From: Sulfitobacter sp. | Lineage (GTDB): Bacteria; Pseudomonadota; Alphaproteobacteria; Rhodobacterales; Rhodobacteraceae | Direction: 5' to 3' | DNA: 38,894 bases | NCBI GenBank assembly: GCA_013002405.1 | Contig: JABDKA010000177.1 | Coordinates: 1 to 38,894, forward strand | Shown: one piece after another, positions 7,934-21,263 of the stretch | How positions within the stretch are numbered: the stretch's first letter is position 1 | Layout of the letters: each line of letters opens with the position of its first letter | Program-made: the position numbers and the translations under genes | The notes under the pieces: model-generated | Told to the model about the DNA's origin: nothing | The model's input: only the letters and a program-made list of their open reading frames with translations | The model's database searches: none

Positions 7934-8566
7934 TCAGAGCTTGCGAAAAATAACAATCTGCGCCTGGTCGTCCGCATGGGCCGGATCCGCGCCGGGGCCG
8001 TAGATATCCACGGCCCGCATCTCTAACCCCTCAATCCGGTCACCCAGCGCTTCGAACGTCGCGGCAAATCCCAAGGTCTCGAAATGGGCCGCATTGACGG
8101 AGAGGACAAAGACCGCTCCCCTGCGCGCCACGCGCAGCAGTTCCACCAGCGCCTCCGGCCCGACGTGACCGTGCGTGAAAGTTCCCGCACTGACCACCGC
8201 GCCATAGGTGCCGTCGGCCAGATCAAGGCGGTCGGTCAGATCACCGACGATATAGTTGCGGTAGAGGCCCTTTCCCTCGGCCACCTTGAGCATCTCGGGC
8301 GAGATATCCAGCGCATCGACATCCGGCGCCTCCCGCAACTTCATCGCCTCGGCAACAAGTCCGGTGCCTGCGCCAACGTCGAGAACCGGACCGGGGCCCT
8401 GAAACACCTCCGCCAATACCAGCGCCACCATTCGGGGTAGCCGGTAGGACATGTCCTGGGCAAATCCACTGTCGTAGGTCGTGGCCCAATCGGCGTAGAG
8501 ACGCTTGGAATCCTCTGGCGTTTTCAGCGCATAGGCAGCGTCGAGATCTGGGTCTTCCTCAGACAT
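7934..8566 (-). CDS. Class I SAM-dependent methyltransferase
   Basis: A 210-residue cytoplasmic protein with the SAM-binding motif I PVLDVGAGTGLVAEA at about 60-74. An acidic end of beta-2 (VDALDISPEML) and motif IV around YGAVVSAGTFTHGHVG follow. The N-terminal DLDAAYALKTPEDSKRLYAD block is typical of a methyltransferase group frequent in Rhodobacteraceae. The acceptor is unknown. The ATG is preceded by GGGAGAGG. It lies between the usp gene and the glutathione peroxidase, all on the minus strand, with gaps of 80 and 96 bases, so each may have its own promoter. Confidence 0.83.
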   Translation of the reverse strand: MSEEDPDLDAAYALKTPEDSKRLYADWATTYDSGFAQDMSYRLPRMVALVLAEVFQGPGPVLDVGAGTGLVAEAMKLREAPDVDALDISPEMLKVAEGKGLYRNYIVGDLTDRLDLADGTYGAVVSAGTFTHGHVGPEALVELLRVARRGAVFVLSVNAAHFETLGFAATFEALGDRIEGLEMRAVDIYGPGADPAHADDQAQIVIFRKL

Positions 8567-8654
8567 TTCACCTCTCCCTTGAGCCGCAGCTTACGCTGAT
8601 CTGCGACGTTGGGAGAAGTAGATGGTTGAGGTTTCCTTTGAACGGCCGAAAAGG

Positions 8655-8672
8655 CCAGAGGCTCAACTCTGG
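8655..8672 (-). terminator. Weak terminator-like hairpin at the end of the peroxidase gene
   Basis: On the minus strand CCAGAG-TTGAGC-CTCTGG is a perfect 6-bp stem whose loop contains the peroxidase stop codon. CCTTTTCGGCC follows. The U-run is only four bases, so termination may be partial. Confidence 0.3.
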
Positions 8673-9190
8673 TCCAGAAGCCCTTCGATCGCCCGCTTGA
8701 TCGGACGCGAGGTGGGCCGCGTGGTGGAACCCCAGGTCCCGACAACCTTGCCATCCGGCCCGATCAGCACCTTGTTGAAATTCCAGCGCGGGGTGAAGCC
8801 CGTCTGATCCTTTACAGCCCGGTAGAAGGGATGGGCGTCCGGTCCCCGGACGGGCGTGATGTCCGTCATTGGCAGGTCAAGGCCAAAGGTGATCTCGCAA
8901 AAATCCTTAACCGCCTCGGCATCGTCCAGTTCCTGGTTGAAGTCGTCCGAAGGCACGGCCAGCACCACAAGTCCGCGATCCTTGTAGGTGTCATAGAGTT
9001 CCTGCAGGCCGCTGTACTGCGGGGTGAAGCCGCACTGTGATGCGGTGTTGACCACCAGCACCGGCTGGCCCGCCCAGTCGGCAAGGTTCAGCGTTCCGCC
9101 ATCAATGTTGGCAAAGGTCATGTCGTCATTCGCCGCCATTGCGGTATTCCCCCAGATCAGTGTCAGTATCGCAAAGGCCAAAGCGCGCAT
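8663..9190 (-). CDS. Exported glutathione peroxidase family protein
   Basis: A 175-residue thiol peroxidase of the glutathione peroxidase family. Counted from ATG 9190, residues 1-19 form a signal peptide ([19 protein letters not shown]), so it should act in the periplasm. The peroxidatic site is [11 protein letters not shown] with Cys53. The resolving-cysteine region includes [10 protein letters not shown], and the [10 protein letters not shown] block supplies the catalytic Trp/Asn. This is a Cys, not selenocysteine, enzyme. ATG 9190 was chosen because GAGGAG lies seven bases before it; ATGs at 9205 and 9196 overlap that site. It is divergent from msrB-msrA, making a small oxidative-damage cluster. 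Confidence 0.9.
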   Translation of the reverse strand: MRALAFAILTLIWGNTAMAANDDMTFANIDGGTLNLADWAGQPVLVVNTASQCGFTPQYSGLQELYDTYKDRGLVVLAVPSDDFNQELDDAEAVKDFCEITFGLDLPMTDITPVRGPDAHPFYRAVKDQTGFTPRWNFNKVLIGPDGKVVGTWGSTTRPTSRPIKRAIEGLLDQS

Positions 9191-9204
9191 ATGCATTCTC
9201 CTCA

Positions 9205-9217
9205 TATAGTCACTATA
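9205..9217. promoter_or_regulatory. 13-base palindrome in the peroxidase/msrB divergent region
   Basis: TATAGT-C-ACTATA is a perfect 6-bp inverted repeat lying just before the ribosome binding site of the peroxidase gene. On the minus strand TATAGT could also serve as a -10 hexamer, so a bound repressor would block transcription. No matching regulator was identified. Confidence 0.35.
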
Positions 9218-9270
9218 CGCTTATGACACGACAGAAGTTCACTTTGAGTTGTGTGACCAGGCGAAACCCT

Positions 9271-9299
9271 TTGAATTTGAACGCCCCGCACCATTTAAT
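9271..9299 (+). promoter_or_regulatory. Probable sigma-70 promoter of msrB-msrA
   Basis: TTGAAT at 9271-9276 and TTTAAT at 9294-9299 are separated by exactly 17 bases. This matches TTGACA/TATAAT at 4 of 6 and 5 of 6 positions. The msrB start is 25 bases further on, with CGGAGGA in between. Confidence 0.6.
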
Positions 9300-9324
9300 A
9301 GCGGGTAAGCTGACGGAGGATTCC

Positions 9325-9774
9325 ATGGCAAAATACGAAAAACGCGCAGAGGTGGTCGCGAACCTCTCTCCCGAAGAATATTACGTGACGCAGGAAAGCG
9401 GCACGGAACGGCCCGGCACGGGCAAACTGCTGGGCAACAAGGAACCGGGCATCTACGTGGACATCGTCTCGGGCGAGCCACTCTTTGCCTCCGCCGACAA
9501 GTACGAGAGCGGCTGCGGGTGGCCAAGCTTTACCAAGCCGATTGAGCCTGCCCACGTGCAGGAGCTGGAGGACAGCAGCCTTGGCATGGTCCGGACTGAG
9601 GTCCGTTCAACCCACGGCGACAGTCACCTTGGCCACGTCTTTCCCGACGGGCCCCGCGACCGTGGCGGACTGCGCTATTGCATCAATTCCGCCTCGCTCC
9701 GTTTCGTCCACCGCGACGACATGGAGGCCGAAGGCTATGGTGAATACCTGGATCAAGTGGAGGATGTAGCATGA
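9325..9774 (+). CDS. msrB: Peptide-methionine (R)-S-oxide reductase MsrB
   Basis: A 149-residue cytoplasmic enzyme reducing the R form of methionine sulfoxide in proteins. The catalytic Cys119 is in [11 protein letters not shown] and the resolving Cys64 in ESGCGWPSF. The two CxxC pairs that hold zinc in E. coli MsrB are absent here ([13 protein letters not shown] and [13 protein letters not shown]), so this is the zinc-free form. ATG 9325 has CGGAGGA five bases before it. The last codons overlap the msrA start by four bases (ATGA), so both reductases are made together. Confidence 0.95.
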   Translation: MAKYEKRAEVVANLSPEEYYVTQESGTERPGTGKLLGNKEPGIYVDIVSGEPLFASADKYESGCGWPSFTKPIEPAHVQELEDSSLGMVRTEVRSTHGDSHLGHVFPDGPRDRGGLRYCINSASLRFVHRDDMEAEGYGEYLDQVEDVA

Positions 9775-10280
9775 ACGAACAACGCGCCGTACTCGCCGGG
9801 GGCTGCTTCTGGGGCATGCAAGACCTGATCCGCAAACGCACGGGCGTGCTGAAGACACGCGTCGGATACACCGGCGGTGATGTGCCCAACGCCACCTACC
9901 GCAACCACGGCACCCACGCGGAAGGGATCGAAATCATCTACGACGCCGACCAGCTCAGCTACCGAGAGTTACTGGAGCTTTTCTTCCAGATCCACGATCC
10001 CACAACGCTGAACCGCCAAGGCAATGACCGCGGCATGAGCTATCGCTCGGCAATCTACTACGTGAATGAGGATCAGAAGGCTGTCGCACTGGATACCATT
10101 GCGGATGTCGAAGCCTCCGGTCTGTGGCCCGGCAAGGTCGTGACCGAAGTGGAGCCCGTTGGAGATTTCTGGGAGGCAGAGCCCGAGCACCAGGACTATC
10201 TGGAACGCATTCCCAACGGCTACACCTGCCACTTCCCCCGCGCCGACTGGGTCCTGCCCAAGCGTGAGGCGGCAGAGTAA
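9771..10280 (+). CDS. msrA: Peptide-methionine (S)-S-oxide reductase MsrA
   Basis: A 169-residue cytoplasmic enzyme reducing the S form of methionine sulfoxide. The active site [10 protein letters not shown] places the catalytic Cys at residue 12. [20 protein letters not shown] and [18 protein letters not shown] are the family blocks. A later Cys in [12 protein letters not shown] may be the resolving residue. It is translationally coupled to msrB, and together they repair both sulfoxide isomers. Transcription ends at the hairpin about 56 bases downstream. Confidence 0.95.
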   Translation: MNEQRAVLAGGCFWGMQDLIRKRTGVLKTRVGYTGGDVPNATYRNHGTHAEGIEIIYDADQLSYRELLELFFQIHDPTTLNRQGNDRGMSYRSAIYYVNEDQKAVALDTIADVEASGLWPGKVVTEVEPVGDFWEAEPEHQDYLERIPNGYTCHFPRADWVLPKREAAE

Positions 10281-10335
10281 GCTGCTGCCGAAGAGGTCCG
10301 GGGGATAACCCGGGCGTCGCTACGACCGTTACATT

Positions 10336-10365
10336 CCCCGGCCTTGTGCCGGGGCTTTTCTTTTT
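10336..10365 (+). terminator. Intrinsic terminator of msrB-msrA
   Basis: A perfect stem CCCCGGC / GCCGGGG with the five-base loop CTTGT is followed at once by CTTTTCTTTTT. This is the clearest Rho-independent terminator in the window. Confidence 0.9.
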
Positions 10366-10483
10366 GAACCACCATGCGCGAAAGCGTCAAAACGACCAAA
10401 ACCTGTCGCGGCCCGGCCGGACAGCGGCAAGACCCCACGCCCTACTGTTCGGCAGAGACAAGACAAGCCGTGGGAGGGTCCCC

Positions 10484-11482
10484 GTGTCCGATCACCAGAA
10501 TGATCAGCCAATGAGCCGTGAGTGGCACTACTACCCTGACCTGCCGCTTCAGAACCCCTCCCCTTTTCGCTGGCCCCCGGATCCGCGCTTCCTCCTGCGT
10601 TGGATCACACACAACTGGCTGAGCGTGAGCGAAAGGGTACTGATGGCCCTGCTGGCCCTCATGCTCTGGCTCTATGCCTATCCTGATCTCGAAAGGGCTC
10701 AATCCTTTGCCCCTGGCTGGATTGCGCAGACCTGGCTGATCAACATGGGCCTGATGATTTGCGTCGCAGGCGGCCTGCATTGGTATTTCTACATCCGGCG
10801 CGGGCAGGGCAAACGGCTGAAGTTCGACCGCAGAGATCCGGCGAAGGGCAATCGGCTTTGGACCTTTTCGGACCAGGTCCGGGACAACCTATTCTGGTCC
10901 CTGACCAGCGGCGTGGGCTTGCTGACCGCCTTCCAGGTTCTGACAATGTGGCTGATGGCCAATGGATTTGCGCCCACCATCACCTTCGCGGAAAACCCAA
11001 TATGGTTCCTGACCGCTCTTGTCCTGCTGCCGATCTGGTCGGCCTTTCATTTCTACTGGGTGCACCGCCTTCTGCACGTGCCTTTCCTCTACAAACATGT
11101 CCATTCCCTGCACCACAGGAACGTGAACATCGGCCCTTGGTCTGGCCTTTCCATGCACCCGGTTGAACACCTGCTCTATCTTTCTTCGCTGATGATCCAC
11201 TGGATCGTGCCCACGCACCCGCTGCATCTGATTTTCCACGTGATCTACCAGGGGCCGGGTGCCGCCATGACCCACACCGGTTACGAGGACTTGCTGGTAA
11301 GAGACAAGCGCAGGCTGGCGCTCGGCACCTTCTACCATCAGCTGCACCACCGCTATTACGAATGCAATTACGGCAATCAGGAAATGCCATGGGACCGGTG
11401 GTTCGGCACCTTCCACGACGGGACAGAGGCAAGCACACAGGCCACCCGCGCCCGGAAAAAGCGGATGCACCAGGGAATTTGA
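10484..11482 (+). CDS. Sterol desaturase / fatty acid hydroxylase family membrane protein
   Basis: A 332-residue membrane protein with four to six hydrophobic segments. It carries the histidine clusters of the non-haem di-iron hydroxylase family: HRLLH and HSLHH around residues 194-214, and HQLHHRYYE near 287. These enzymes use O2 to hydroxylate or desaturate lipid chains or carotenoids. The lipid substrate here is not evident. GTG 10484 was chosen because GGGAGGG precedes it and the longer upstream frame would run into the msrA terminator; ATG 10511 is an alternative. It is convergent with the hydantoinase gene, 31 bases away. Confidence 0.82.
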   Translation: MSDHQNDQPMSREWHYYPDLPLQNPSPFRWPPDPRFLLRWITHNWLSVSERVLMALLALMLWLYAYPDLERAQSFAPGWIAQTWLINMGLMICVAGGLHWYFYIRRGQGKRLKFDRRDPAKGNRLWTFSDQVRDNLFWSLTSGVGLLTAFQVLTMWLMANGFAPTITFAENPIWFLTALVLLPIWSAFHFYWVHRLLHVPFLYKHVHSLHHRNVNIGPWSGLSMHPVEHLLYLSSLMIHWIVPTHPLHLIFHVIYQGPGAAMTHTGYEDLLVRDKRRLALGTFYHQLHHRYYECNYGNQEMPWDRWFGTFHDGTEASTQATRARKKRMHQGI

Positions 11483-11513
11483 CCATCACGGCTGACCCGG
11501 TGGCCTGATCCCG

Positions 11514-13517
11514 TTACACCGCCACCCGAGGCCGACCGGCCGCCTCAACCGTCACCGTTGCCTCGACAAAAACCTCGCGCGCCTCCACCCCAGCGGTGCG
11601 GACATCGCGCGAGACGCGCATCTGAATATCCTCGGCCCCCGCCGCCCGCGCCTCTGCCTCCGTGCTGTCGCGCAGCACGCTTTCAAGATGGGCCAGGGCA
11701 CTTTCCGCAGTGCCGAAATCCGTCGGTGCCCCCGCCAGGTGCACCCGGAATTTCCCTTCGGAGGGGGACGTAACGGTTCCGCTCTGGCGCATGGTCACAC
11801 GCCCAACCACCGCGCCAATCGCGTTGGCCACGCCGGCGTAGGGCGGCAGAATCATCTCACATCCAAGTCTTTCCCCGACCGCCGGATAATAGCTCGCCGC
11901 GGAGGCGCCCAGTCCGACGACGGGCACCTGCAGGCCCGTCTGCAACCGCACAAGGGCCGCATCCCCGGCCATGCCCCTCTGCATCAACTCATGCCGCGCC
12001 AGCACCTCGGGCGCTGTGTCAAACCCCTGCGCCTCTTCGGCAAATGCCGTCTCCAGAAGGGCCAGTGCCGTCTGATGCGTCAGCCTGTCCACGATCATCT
12101 GCGCCACGTCCTCTTCGCTGGTCGACAGGACATTGCCCGCCCCGGTCCGACGCCGTCCGAAAAGCCGCAGGGCCTTGCGCGCGGCCCCCGCGTCCCACTC
12201 CATCACCCGGCCCAGCACATGCGCCGCATCGGAGGGCGTAACGCCCGCAACCTGCACCAGCCCCCGCTCCACCAGCCGTTTTATCGCGCCCGTCTCAATG
12301 CGCGCCCGCAGGATATCGCCCAGAGGATGAACCCCGCCCCCAATCCGATCCAACAGGGCAGCCTCACGGGGACCGATGCCCTCACGGCTCATTCCTTCGA
12401 CAGCCCGAACAAAACGCCCGTCATGTTCTCCCGGCGCAACCGACCGCAGCTGCGCGTCGAGTGCAGCATGCACCACCGCAGGTGCCTCTACCGCGATCAG
12501 GGAAACGGGCAAGAGCCGCCTTGGCCCCAGAGTGACGCCGCCCTGCAACCCTTCGGAAAGGAAATGCACCTCACTGTCACCGCCCAGACCGGTAGTCCGC
12601 ATCGCCACTGCCTCCACCATCGTGCGGAAGGGGCCGACGCGCGCACCGGCCGGATCAATCATCGGACGCCCGCCCTTCAGCAGGGCCACATCCGTCGTCG
12701 TCCCGCCGATATCGCTGACCAGCGCCAGTTCTACCCCGGTCATCCAGCGCGCCCCGACGATGGAGGCCGCGGGCCCACTCAGGATCGTCTCAATCGGCCG
12801 CTCCCGGGCCTGGGCCGCTGAGACCAGCGCGCCGTCCCCGCGCACCACCATCATCGGCGCGGTAATTCCAAGCGTCTTGAGCTGCGTCTCCGCGCGCCCG
12901 ATCAGGCGATCGATCATCCCGATCAGGCGGGCGTTCAGTACCGCAGTCAGGGCACGCTTCGGCCCGTTCAGCTTGGCGGAAAGCTGGTGCGAGGCAGACA
13001 GCGGCCGCCCGGTGATCTGTGCCACCAGTTCTGCCGCCCGCACCTCATGCGCCGGATTACGCGTCGCAAACTGAGCGGCAACCGCAAAGGCCGAGACCTC
13101 ATTCTTGTGCGCCTCAAGGAAAGCAACAAGGGCGGCCTCATCCAGTGGTAATGCCTCACCGCCCGCGTGATTGTGGCCACCCGCGATCACCAGCGCCGGA
13201 TCGCCCTTCAGGGCCTCCGCCAGCCCATGCGCTTCCAGATCCCTCTCCCGAAAACCGATGTAGATCAGCGCCACGCGCCCGCCCTGCCCCTCCACCAGCG
13301 CATTGGTCGCGAGTGTCGTCGAAAGCGACGCCAGCGCGATCTCACCGGGATCAACGGCTGCTTCCGTGAGAACCGCACGCACCGCATCCCCGATCCCGAT
13401 CGCTAAATCATGGCGTGTCGTCAGCGCCTTGGCCGAGGCAATTACCGTATCCTCATCCCTCAGCAGGACCGCGTCGGTATAGGTTCCACCCGTGTCCACA
13501 CCCAGAAGTATCGCCAT
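11514..13517 (-). CDS. Hydantoinase/oxoprolinase family protein (HyuA type)
   Basis: A 667-residue protein of the ATP-dependent hydantoinase A / 5-oxoprolinase family with an actin-like ATPase fold. Phosphate-binding segments are LLGVDTGGTYTDAVLL at residues 4-19 and SDIGGTTTDVALL near 268-280. It corresponds to the A subunit alone. The B subunit (HyuB), usually adjacent, is missing from the whole window, so the partner lies elsewhere or the protein works alone. The start is 2 bases after the queG stop, with AGAGGG inside queG as its ribosome site, so it is co-transcribed with queG. The substrate is unknown. Confidence 0.85.
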   Translation of the reverse strand: MAILLGVDTGGTYTDAVLLRDEDTVIASAKALTTRHDLAIGIGDAVRAVLTEAAVDPGEIALASLSTTLATNALVEGQGGRVALIYIGFRERDLEAHGLAEALKGDPALVIAGGHNHAGGEALPLDEAALVAFLEAHKNEVSAFAVAAQFATRNPAHEVRAAELVAQITGRPLSASHQLSAKLNGPKRALTAVLNARLIGMIDRLIGRAETQLKTLGITAPMMVVRGDGALVSAAQARERPIETILSGPAASIVGARWMTGVELALVSDIGGTTTDVALLKGGRPMIDPAGARVGPFRTMVEAVAMRTTGLGGDSEVHFLSEGLQGGVTLGPRRLLPVSLIAVEAPAVVHAALDAQLRSVAPGEHDGRFVRAVEGMSREGIGPREAALLDRIGGGVHPLGDILRARIETGAIKRLVERGLVQVAGVTPSDAAHVLGRVMEWDAGAARKALRLFGRRRTGAGNVLSTSEEDVAQMIVDRLTHQTALALLETAFAEEAQGFDTAPEVLARHELMQRGMAGDAALVRLQTGLQVPVVGLGASAASYYPAVGERLGCEMILPPYAGVANAIGAVVGRVTMRQSGTVTSPSEGKFRVHLAGAPTDFGTAESALAHLESVLRDSTEAEARAAGAEDIQMRVSRDVRTAGVEAREVFVEATVTVEAAGRPRVAV

Positions 13518-13519
13518 GC

Positions 13520-14560
13520 CTAACCCTCTGCCGCTGTCAGCTGCAACGCGGCCCAGCGCGCCGCCTCGGCCACCGTGGCATCGGGATCCTCCGCCAGTCC
13601 TTGCGCAACGCTGCAGAGGGCGGGCTGGCCAGAATTGCCAATGGCGTAAAGCACGTTCCGCACGAAGCGGTCCTGCCCGATCCGCTTGATGGGTGAGCCC
13701 GAAAAGCGCGCGCGGAATTGTGCATCATCCAGCGCGGCCAGATCAGCGAGGTCCGACGCCTCGACCTCCCGCCCGTGGTACCGCAGATCACTCGCCAGGA
13801 CCGCGAACTTGTTCCAGGGGCAGACGGCCAGGCAATCGTCGCAGCCATAGATCCGGTTTCCCATACGCGACCGGAGGTCCAAATCTACCGGCCCGCGATG
13901 CTCGATCGTCAGATAGGAGATGCAGCGCCGTGCATCCAGGCGGTAGGGTGCCGGAAAGGCGTCCGTTGGACAGATATCAAGGCAGGCAGTGCAGCTCCCG
14001 CAGTGGTCCACCTCCGGTGCGTCGACCGCAAGCTCCAACGTGGTGAAGATGGCCCCCAGAAAGGCCCAGTTGCCCCACTCCCGGCTCAGCAGGTTTGTAT
14101 GCTTGCCTTGCCAGCCAAGCCCCGCCGCCTGGCCCAGCGCCTTCTCCGGCACGGGGGCCGTATCGACAAAAACCTTTACCTCCCCGCCCCCTTCCGCGAT
14201 CAGCCAGCGCGCCAGCCGCTTGAGCCGCTTCTTGACGATATCGTGGTAGTCGCGCCCCTGGGCATAGACGGAAATCGCCCCCTTTTCGGGCCGCTCCATC
14301 ACAGCGAGCGGATCCTGCTCGGGCCCATAACTTTCGGCCAGCATGATGACCGACCGGGCGTCAGGCCAAAGCGCAGAAGGATCGCCGCGCCAGGCCATCC
14401 GTTCGGCCATCCATCCCATCTGCCCGTGGTACCCTGCCTGCACGAAAGCCCGCAGCCGCTCCGCCACTTCAGGCACCGCGCCGGGATGGGTCACCCGGCA
14501 GGCCACGAAGCCCATCTCAAGGGCCTCCTGCACCAGTCGTTCCTTAAGACCCTGCTCCAT
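13520..14560 (-). CDS. queG: Epoxyqueuosine reductase QueG
   Basis: A 346-residue cobalamin-dependent iron-sulfur enzyme that reduces epoxyqueuosine to queuosine at the wobble base of certain tRNAs. Two 4Fe-4S motifs are visible: [12 protein letters not shown], and [13 protein letters not shown] near residue 255. The catalytic acid segment [12 protein letters not shown] lies near 136-147. The C-terminal [13 protein letters not shown] region is the tRNA-binding HEAT-like part. ATG 14560 was taken as start since the [13 protein letters not shown] helix is typical; the longer upstream frame runs into the GST gene. It follows the GST gene by 64 bases and precedes the hydantoinase gene by 2. Confidence 0.93.
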   Translation of the reverse strand: MEQGLKERLVQEALEMGFVACRVTHPGAVPEVAERLRAFVQAGYHGQMGWMAERMAWRGDPSALWPDARSVIMLAESYGPEQDPLAVMERPEKGAISVYAQGRDYHDIVKKRLKRLARWLIAEGGGEVKVFVDTAPVPEKALGQAAGLGWQGKHTNLLSREWGNWAFLGAIFTTLELAVDAPEVDHCGSCTACLDICPTDAFPAPYRLDARRCISYLTIEHRGPVDLDLRSRMGNRIYGCDDCLAVCPWNKFAVLASDLRYHGREVEASDLADLAALDDAQFRARFSGSPIKRIGQDRFVRNVLYAIGNSGQPALCSVAQGLAEDPDATVAEAARWAALQLTAAEG

Positions 14561-14624
14561 GCTTCGCTTTGCCCAATAAACTCTGCGGGGGTCCGAGGGT
14601 GCAAAACCCCCGGTCGACCAGGGT

Positions 14625-15290
14625 TCAGAAATCAAGATCGCTGTAGTGCTGCGGCGGCGGGAAGCCGGGTATCTGGTCTGCCAGCAGGGCACGGAAGGCG
14701 GGGCGCGACTTGATCTTGGCGTACCAGTCCTTGACCACCTCCGAGCGGTTCCAATCCACGTCCGAGATATAGTCGAGCGATGATAGGTGGGCCGCGGCCG
14801 CGAAATCCGCCAGGCTCATCTTGTCGCCCGCCAGCCAGCGGCGGTGGTCCAGAAGCCAGGCCATGTAATCGAGGTGATACTTGATCGCCTTGGCCCCCGC
14901 CTTGACGTTCGCACTATCCGGGTATCCCTGTTTCATTACCTTCTTGTTGACCCGCTCGTAGAGCAGTTTCGAGGTCACCTCGCTGTGGAACTTGTCGTCG
15001 AACCAGTTCACCAACCGCCGAACCTCAAGGCGTTCCTCCGGGCCTGCGGGCATAAGGGAGGGCTCCGGCCGCGTCTCCTCGATGTATTCGCAGATCGCTC
15101 CGCTCTCGCTCATCATGATTCCGTCCAGCCGCAGAACCGGCACTTTGCCCGCCGGATTGCGGCGCATGAAATCCGGGTCCTGTTCCCAGTACCGTTCCTC
15201 GACCAGTTCCACCTCAATCTTCTTTTCCGCCAGGCTCAGGCGCACTTTGCGGCAGAAGGGGGATAGTGGAACGTGATACAGTCGGGCCAT
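14625..15290 (-). CDS. Glutathione S-transferase family protein, possible FzlA
   Basis: A 221-residue GST-fold protein. The N-terminal thioredoxin-like domain opens [20 protein letters not shown] and holds the PVLRLDG and [12 protein letters not shown] glutathione-site blocks. An alpha-helical domain follows, with [19 protein letters not shown]. In alphaproteobacteria one GST homologue, FzlA, binds FtsZ rather than acting as an enzyme. The position beside queG and the peptidoglycan gene mtgA makes FzlA an attractive but unproven identity. ATG 15290 was chosen over a TTG at 15308. Confidence 0.85.
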   Translation of the reverse strand: MARLYHVPLSPFCRKVRLSLAEKKIEVELVEERYWEQDPDFMRRNPAGKVPVLRLDGIMMSESGAICEYIEETRPEPSLMPAGPEERLEVRRLVNWFDDKFHSEVTSKLLYERVNKKVMKQGYPDSANVKAGAKAIKYHLDYMAWLLDHRRWLAGDKMSLADFAAAAHLSSLDYISDVDWNRSEVVKDWYAKIKSRPAFRALLADQIPGFPPPQHYSDLDF

Positions 15291-15350
15291 GTCAGCGGGG
15301 TCCGTCAACTTGTTGGTCTTGTCTCTCCATGCCCTGAGCGGCGCGGCAAT

Positions 15351-16067
15351 TCAACTCTCGAAACAAGAAGCACGCCCGTCGTTGCGAATCGTTGCTGCCC
15401 CGTCGCGTATTTGGGCGGCACGGCGCCGGACAAAGGCACTGGGCCGGGCGGCCGAGCGTGTCTTGGGAGAGGGCAGGATCGCCGCCAGCCGCGCGGCCTG
15501 TGTGGCGCTCAGATCTTTTGCCGCCACCCCGAAATAGTGTTGGGCCGCGGCCCCGACGCCAAAGACCCCCTCATCGAACTCCGCCACGTTGAGATAGACC
15601 TCAAGGATCCGCCTCTTGGTCCAGATCGCTTCCATCAGGGGAGTCAGACCCGCCTCCAACGCCTTGCGGAACCAGGACCGCCCCTGCCAGAGATAGACGT
15701 TCTTGACCACCTGCTGGCTGATGGTGGAGGCCCCACGCGACGATCCTTCTTCAAGGGCTGCCCGGATCGCGACAACGTCAATACCCCAGTGCTGGCAGAA
15801 ATTCGCATCCTCCGCCGCCACGACCGACCGAGCCATCACCGGCGCCATGTCCGCCAAGGCCAGCCACTCCTGCTTGATGGTCTCGATCCGCCGACCCTCA
15901 CTGATCATGTAGGGCGTCCGGGGCGGGTTGATCACGGCAAAGAGGATCATCGCGCCGACCGCAAGAATAAAGGCCACCGAAACGGTACGCCAGAACCAGC
16001 GCCGGATGCGCTGGCGCCAGGTGCGGTGCACCTTTTTCTTCGTCCTTGGTTTCTTGCTGCCTGCCAT
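15351..16067 (-). CDS. mtgA: Monofunctional peptidoglycan transglycosylase MtgA
   Basis: A 238-residue inner-membrane glycosyltransferase (family 51) that polymerises lipid II into glycan strands. A very basic N-terminal tail is followed by one membrane segment at about 26-46. The catalytic domain shows SVVAAEDANFCQHWGID with the catalytic Glu86, then GASTISQQVVKNVYL, RKALEAGLTPLMEA and the YLNVAEFDEGVFGVGAAA block. There is no transpeptidase domain, as expected for the monofunctional class. It is transcribed away from gltB, which ends 94 bases upstream on the same strand. Confidence 0.94.
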   Translation of the reverse strand: MAGSKKPRTKKKVHRTWRQRIRRWFWRTVSVAFILAVGAMILFAVINPPRTPYMISEGRRIETIKQEWLALADMAPVMARSVVAAEDANFCQHWGIDVVAIRAALEEGSSRGASTISQQVVKNVYLWQGRSWFRKALEAGLTPLMEAIWTKRRILEVYLNVAEFDEGVFGVGAAAQHYFGVAAKDLSATQAARLAAILPSPKTRSAARPSAFVRRRAAQIRDGAATIRNDGRASCFES

Positions 16068-16161
16068 GGCCCAGCTATAGGGCGCAGGGCAGACATTGTG
16101 AACGGTTCAGAACGGCGGCGGCCCGGTCAGGCCGATGCGCGTAGCAAAGAGGCCCCGGCGG

Positions 16162-20694
<4,533 letters not shown>

Positions 20695-20705
20695 CGAATG
20701 GCCTT

Positions 20706-21263
20706 TCACTGGTCATGGCCATGGTTCGCGTGGCCTTCGCCATCCGCGTAACCGCGTGCCTGGTTGTAAATCATGATCTGGTGACGACTAAGGACCGGCT
20801 TCACCTCTAGGTGGGCGGCAAGATGCACCGCCCGAAGCTTAGCCCGGAGCGCGCCGGACTGCGCAGTCAACTCACCAAGGCGCTCTGCCGTGATCGTTTC
20901 TACTTCGAAGGCGGCATCTAACGCGCCTTCGGCCTCAATGAAGGCGACGCCAATCTCTCGCGCCTTACCGTTCATGCGGTCAAAGACCTCCTTCACCTGG
21001 TGGCGCTGCGCCGCCGTCAGTGACAATTCGTCGGCCAGTTCCAGGATGTGGGCAGGCCCCGGAAACCCATTCAACTCAGCGGCCTTGGCAAAGCCCCAGC
21101 CGCGCCCGTTCACAAGGTCATCGATGTCCTGCGCGCTGAGGCTCGCGATGTCGCGGGTCTCCTGTCCTGCGTAGGGCTGTGTGTTCGCCCAGACCAAACC
21201 GCCCAATAAGAGCGTGGAAATTGCGGTAGCACCGATAAGGCTGCCTTTGCGCTGATTGATCAC
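20706..21263 (-). CDS. Spy/CpxP-like exported protein with His-rich tail
   Basis: A 185-residue protein with a signal sequence or membrane anchor at about 10-27 (IGATAISTLLLGGLVWANT), so it is periplasmic. The helical body carries one LTxxQ motif (LSLTAAQRHQVKEVF, residues 80-94), as in Spy, CpxP and CnrX-like metal sensors or chaperones. The C-terminus ends GHANHGHDQ, a possible metal site. It sits between the second GFA gene (4-base ATGA overlap) and gltB (11-base gap), an odd place for a periplasmic protein. The function in this operon is unknown. Confidence 0.75.
   Translation of the reverse strand: MINQRKGSLIGATAISTLLLGGLVWANTQPYAGQETRDIASLSAQDIDDLVNGRGWGFAKAAELNGFPGPAHILELADELSLTAAQRHQVKEVFDRMNGKAREIGVAFIEAEGALDAAFEVETITAERLGELTAQSGALRAKLRAVHLAAHLEVKPVLSRHQIMIYNQARGYADGEGHANHGHDQ

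Noticed and set aside
14561-14624. A preQ1 riboswitch before queG
   Set aside because: The 64-base gap shows no preQ1-type aptamer, and queG appears to be read from the upstream GST gene.
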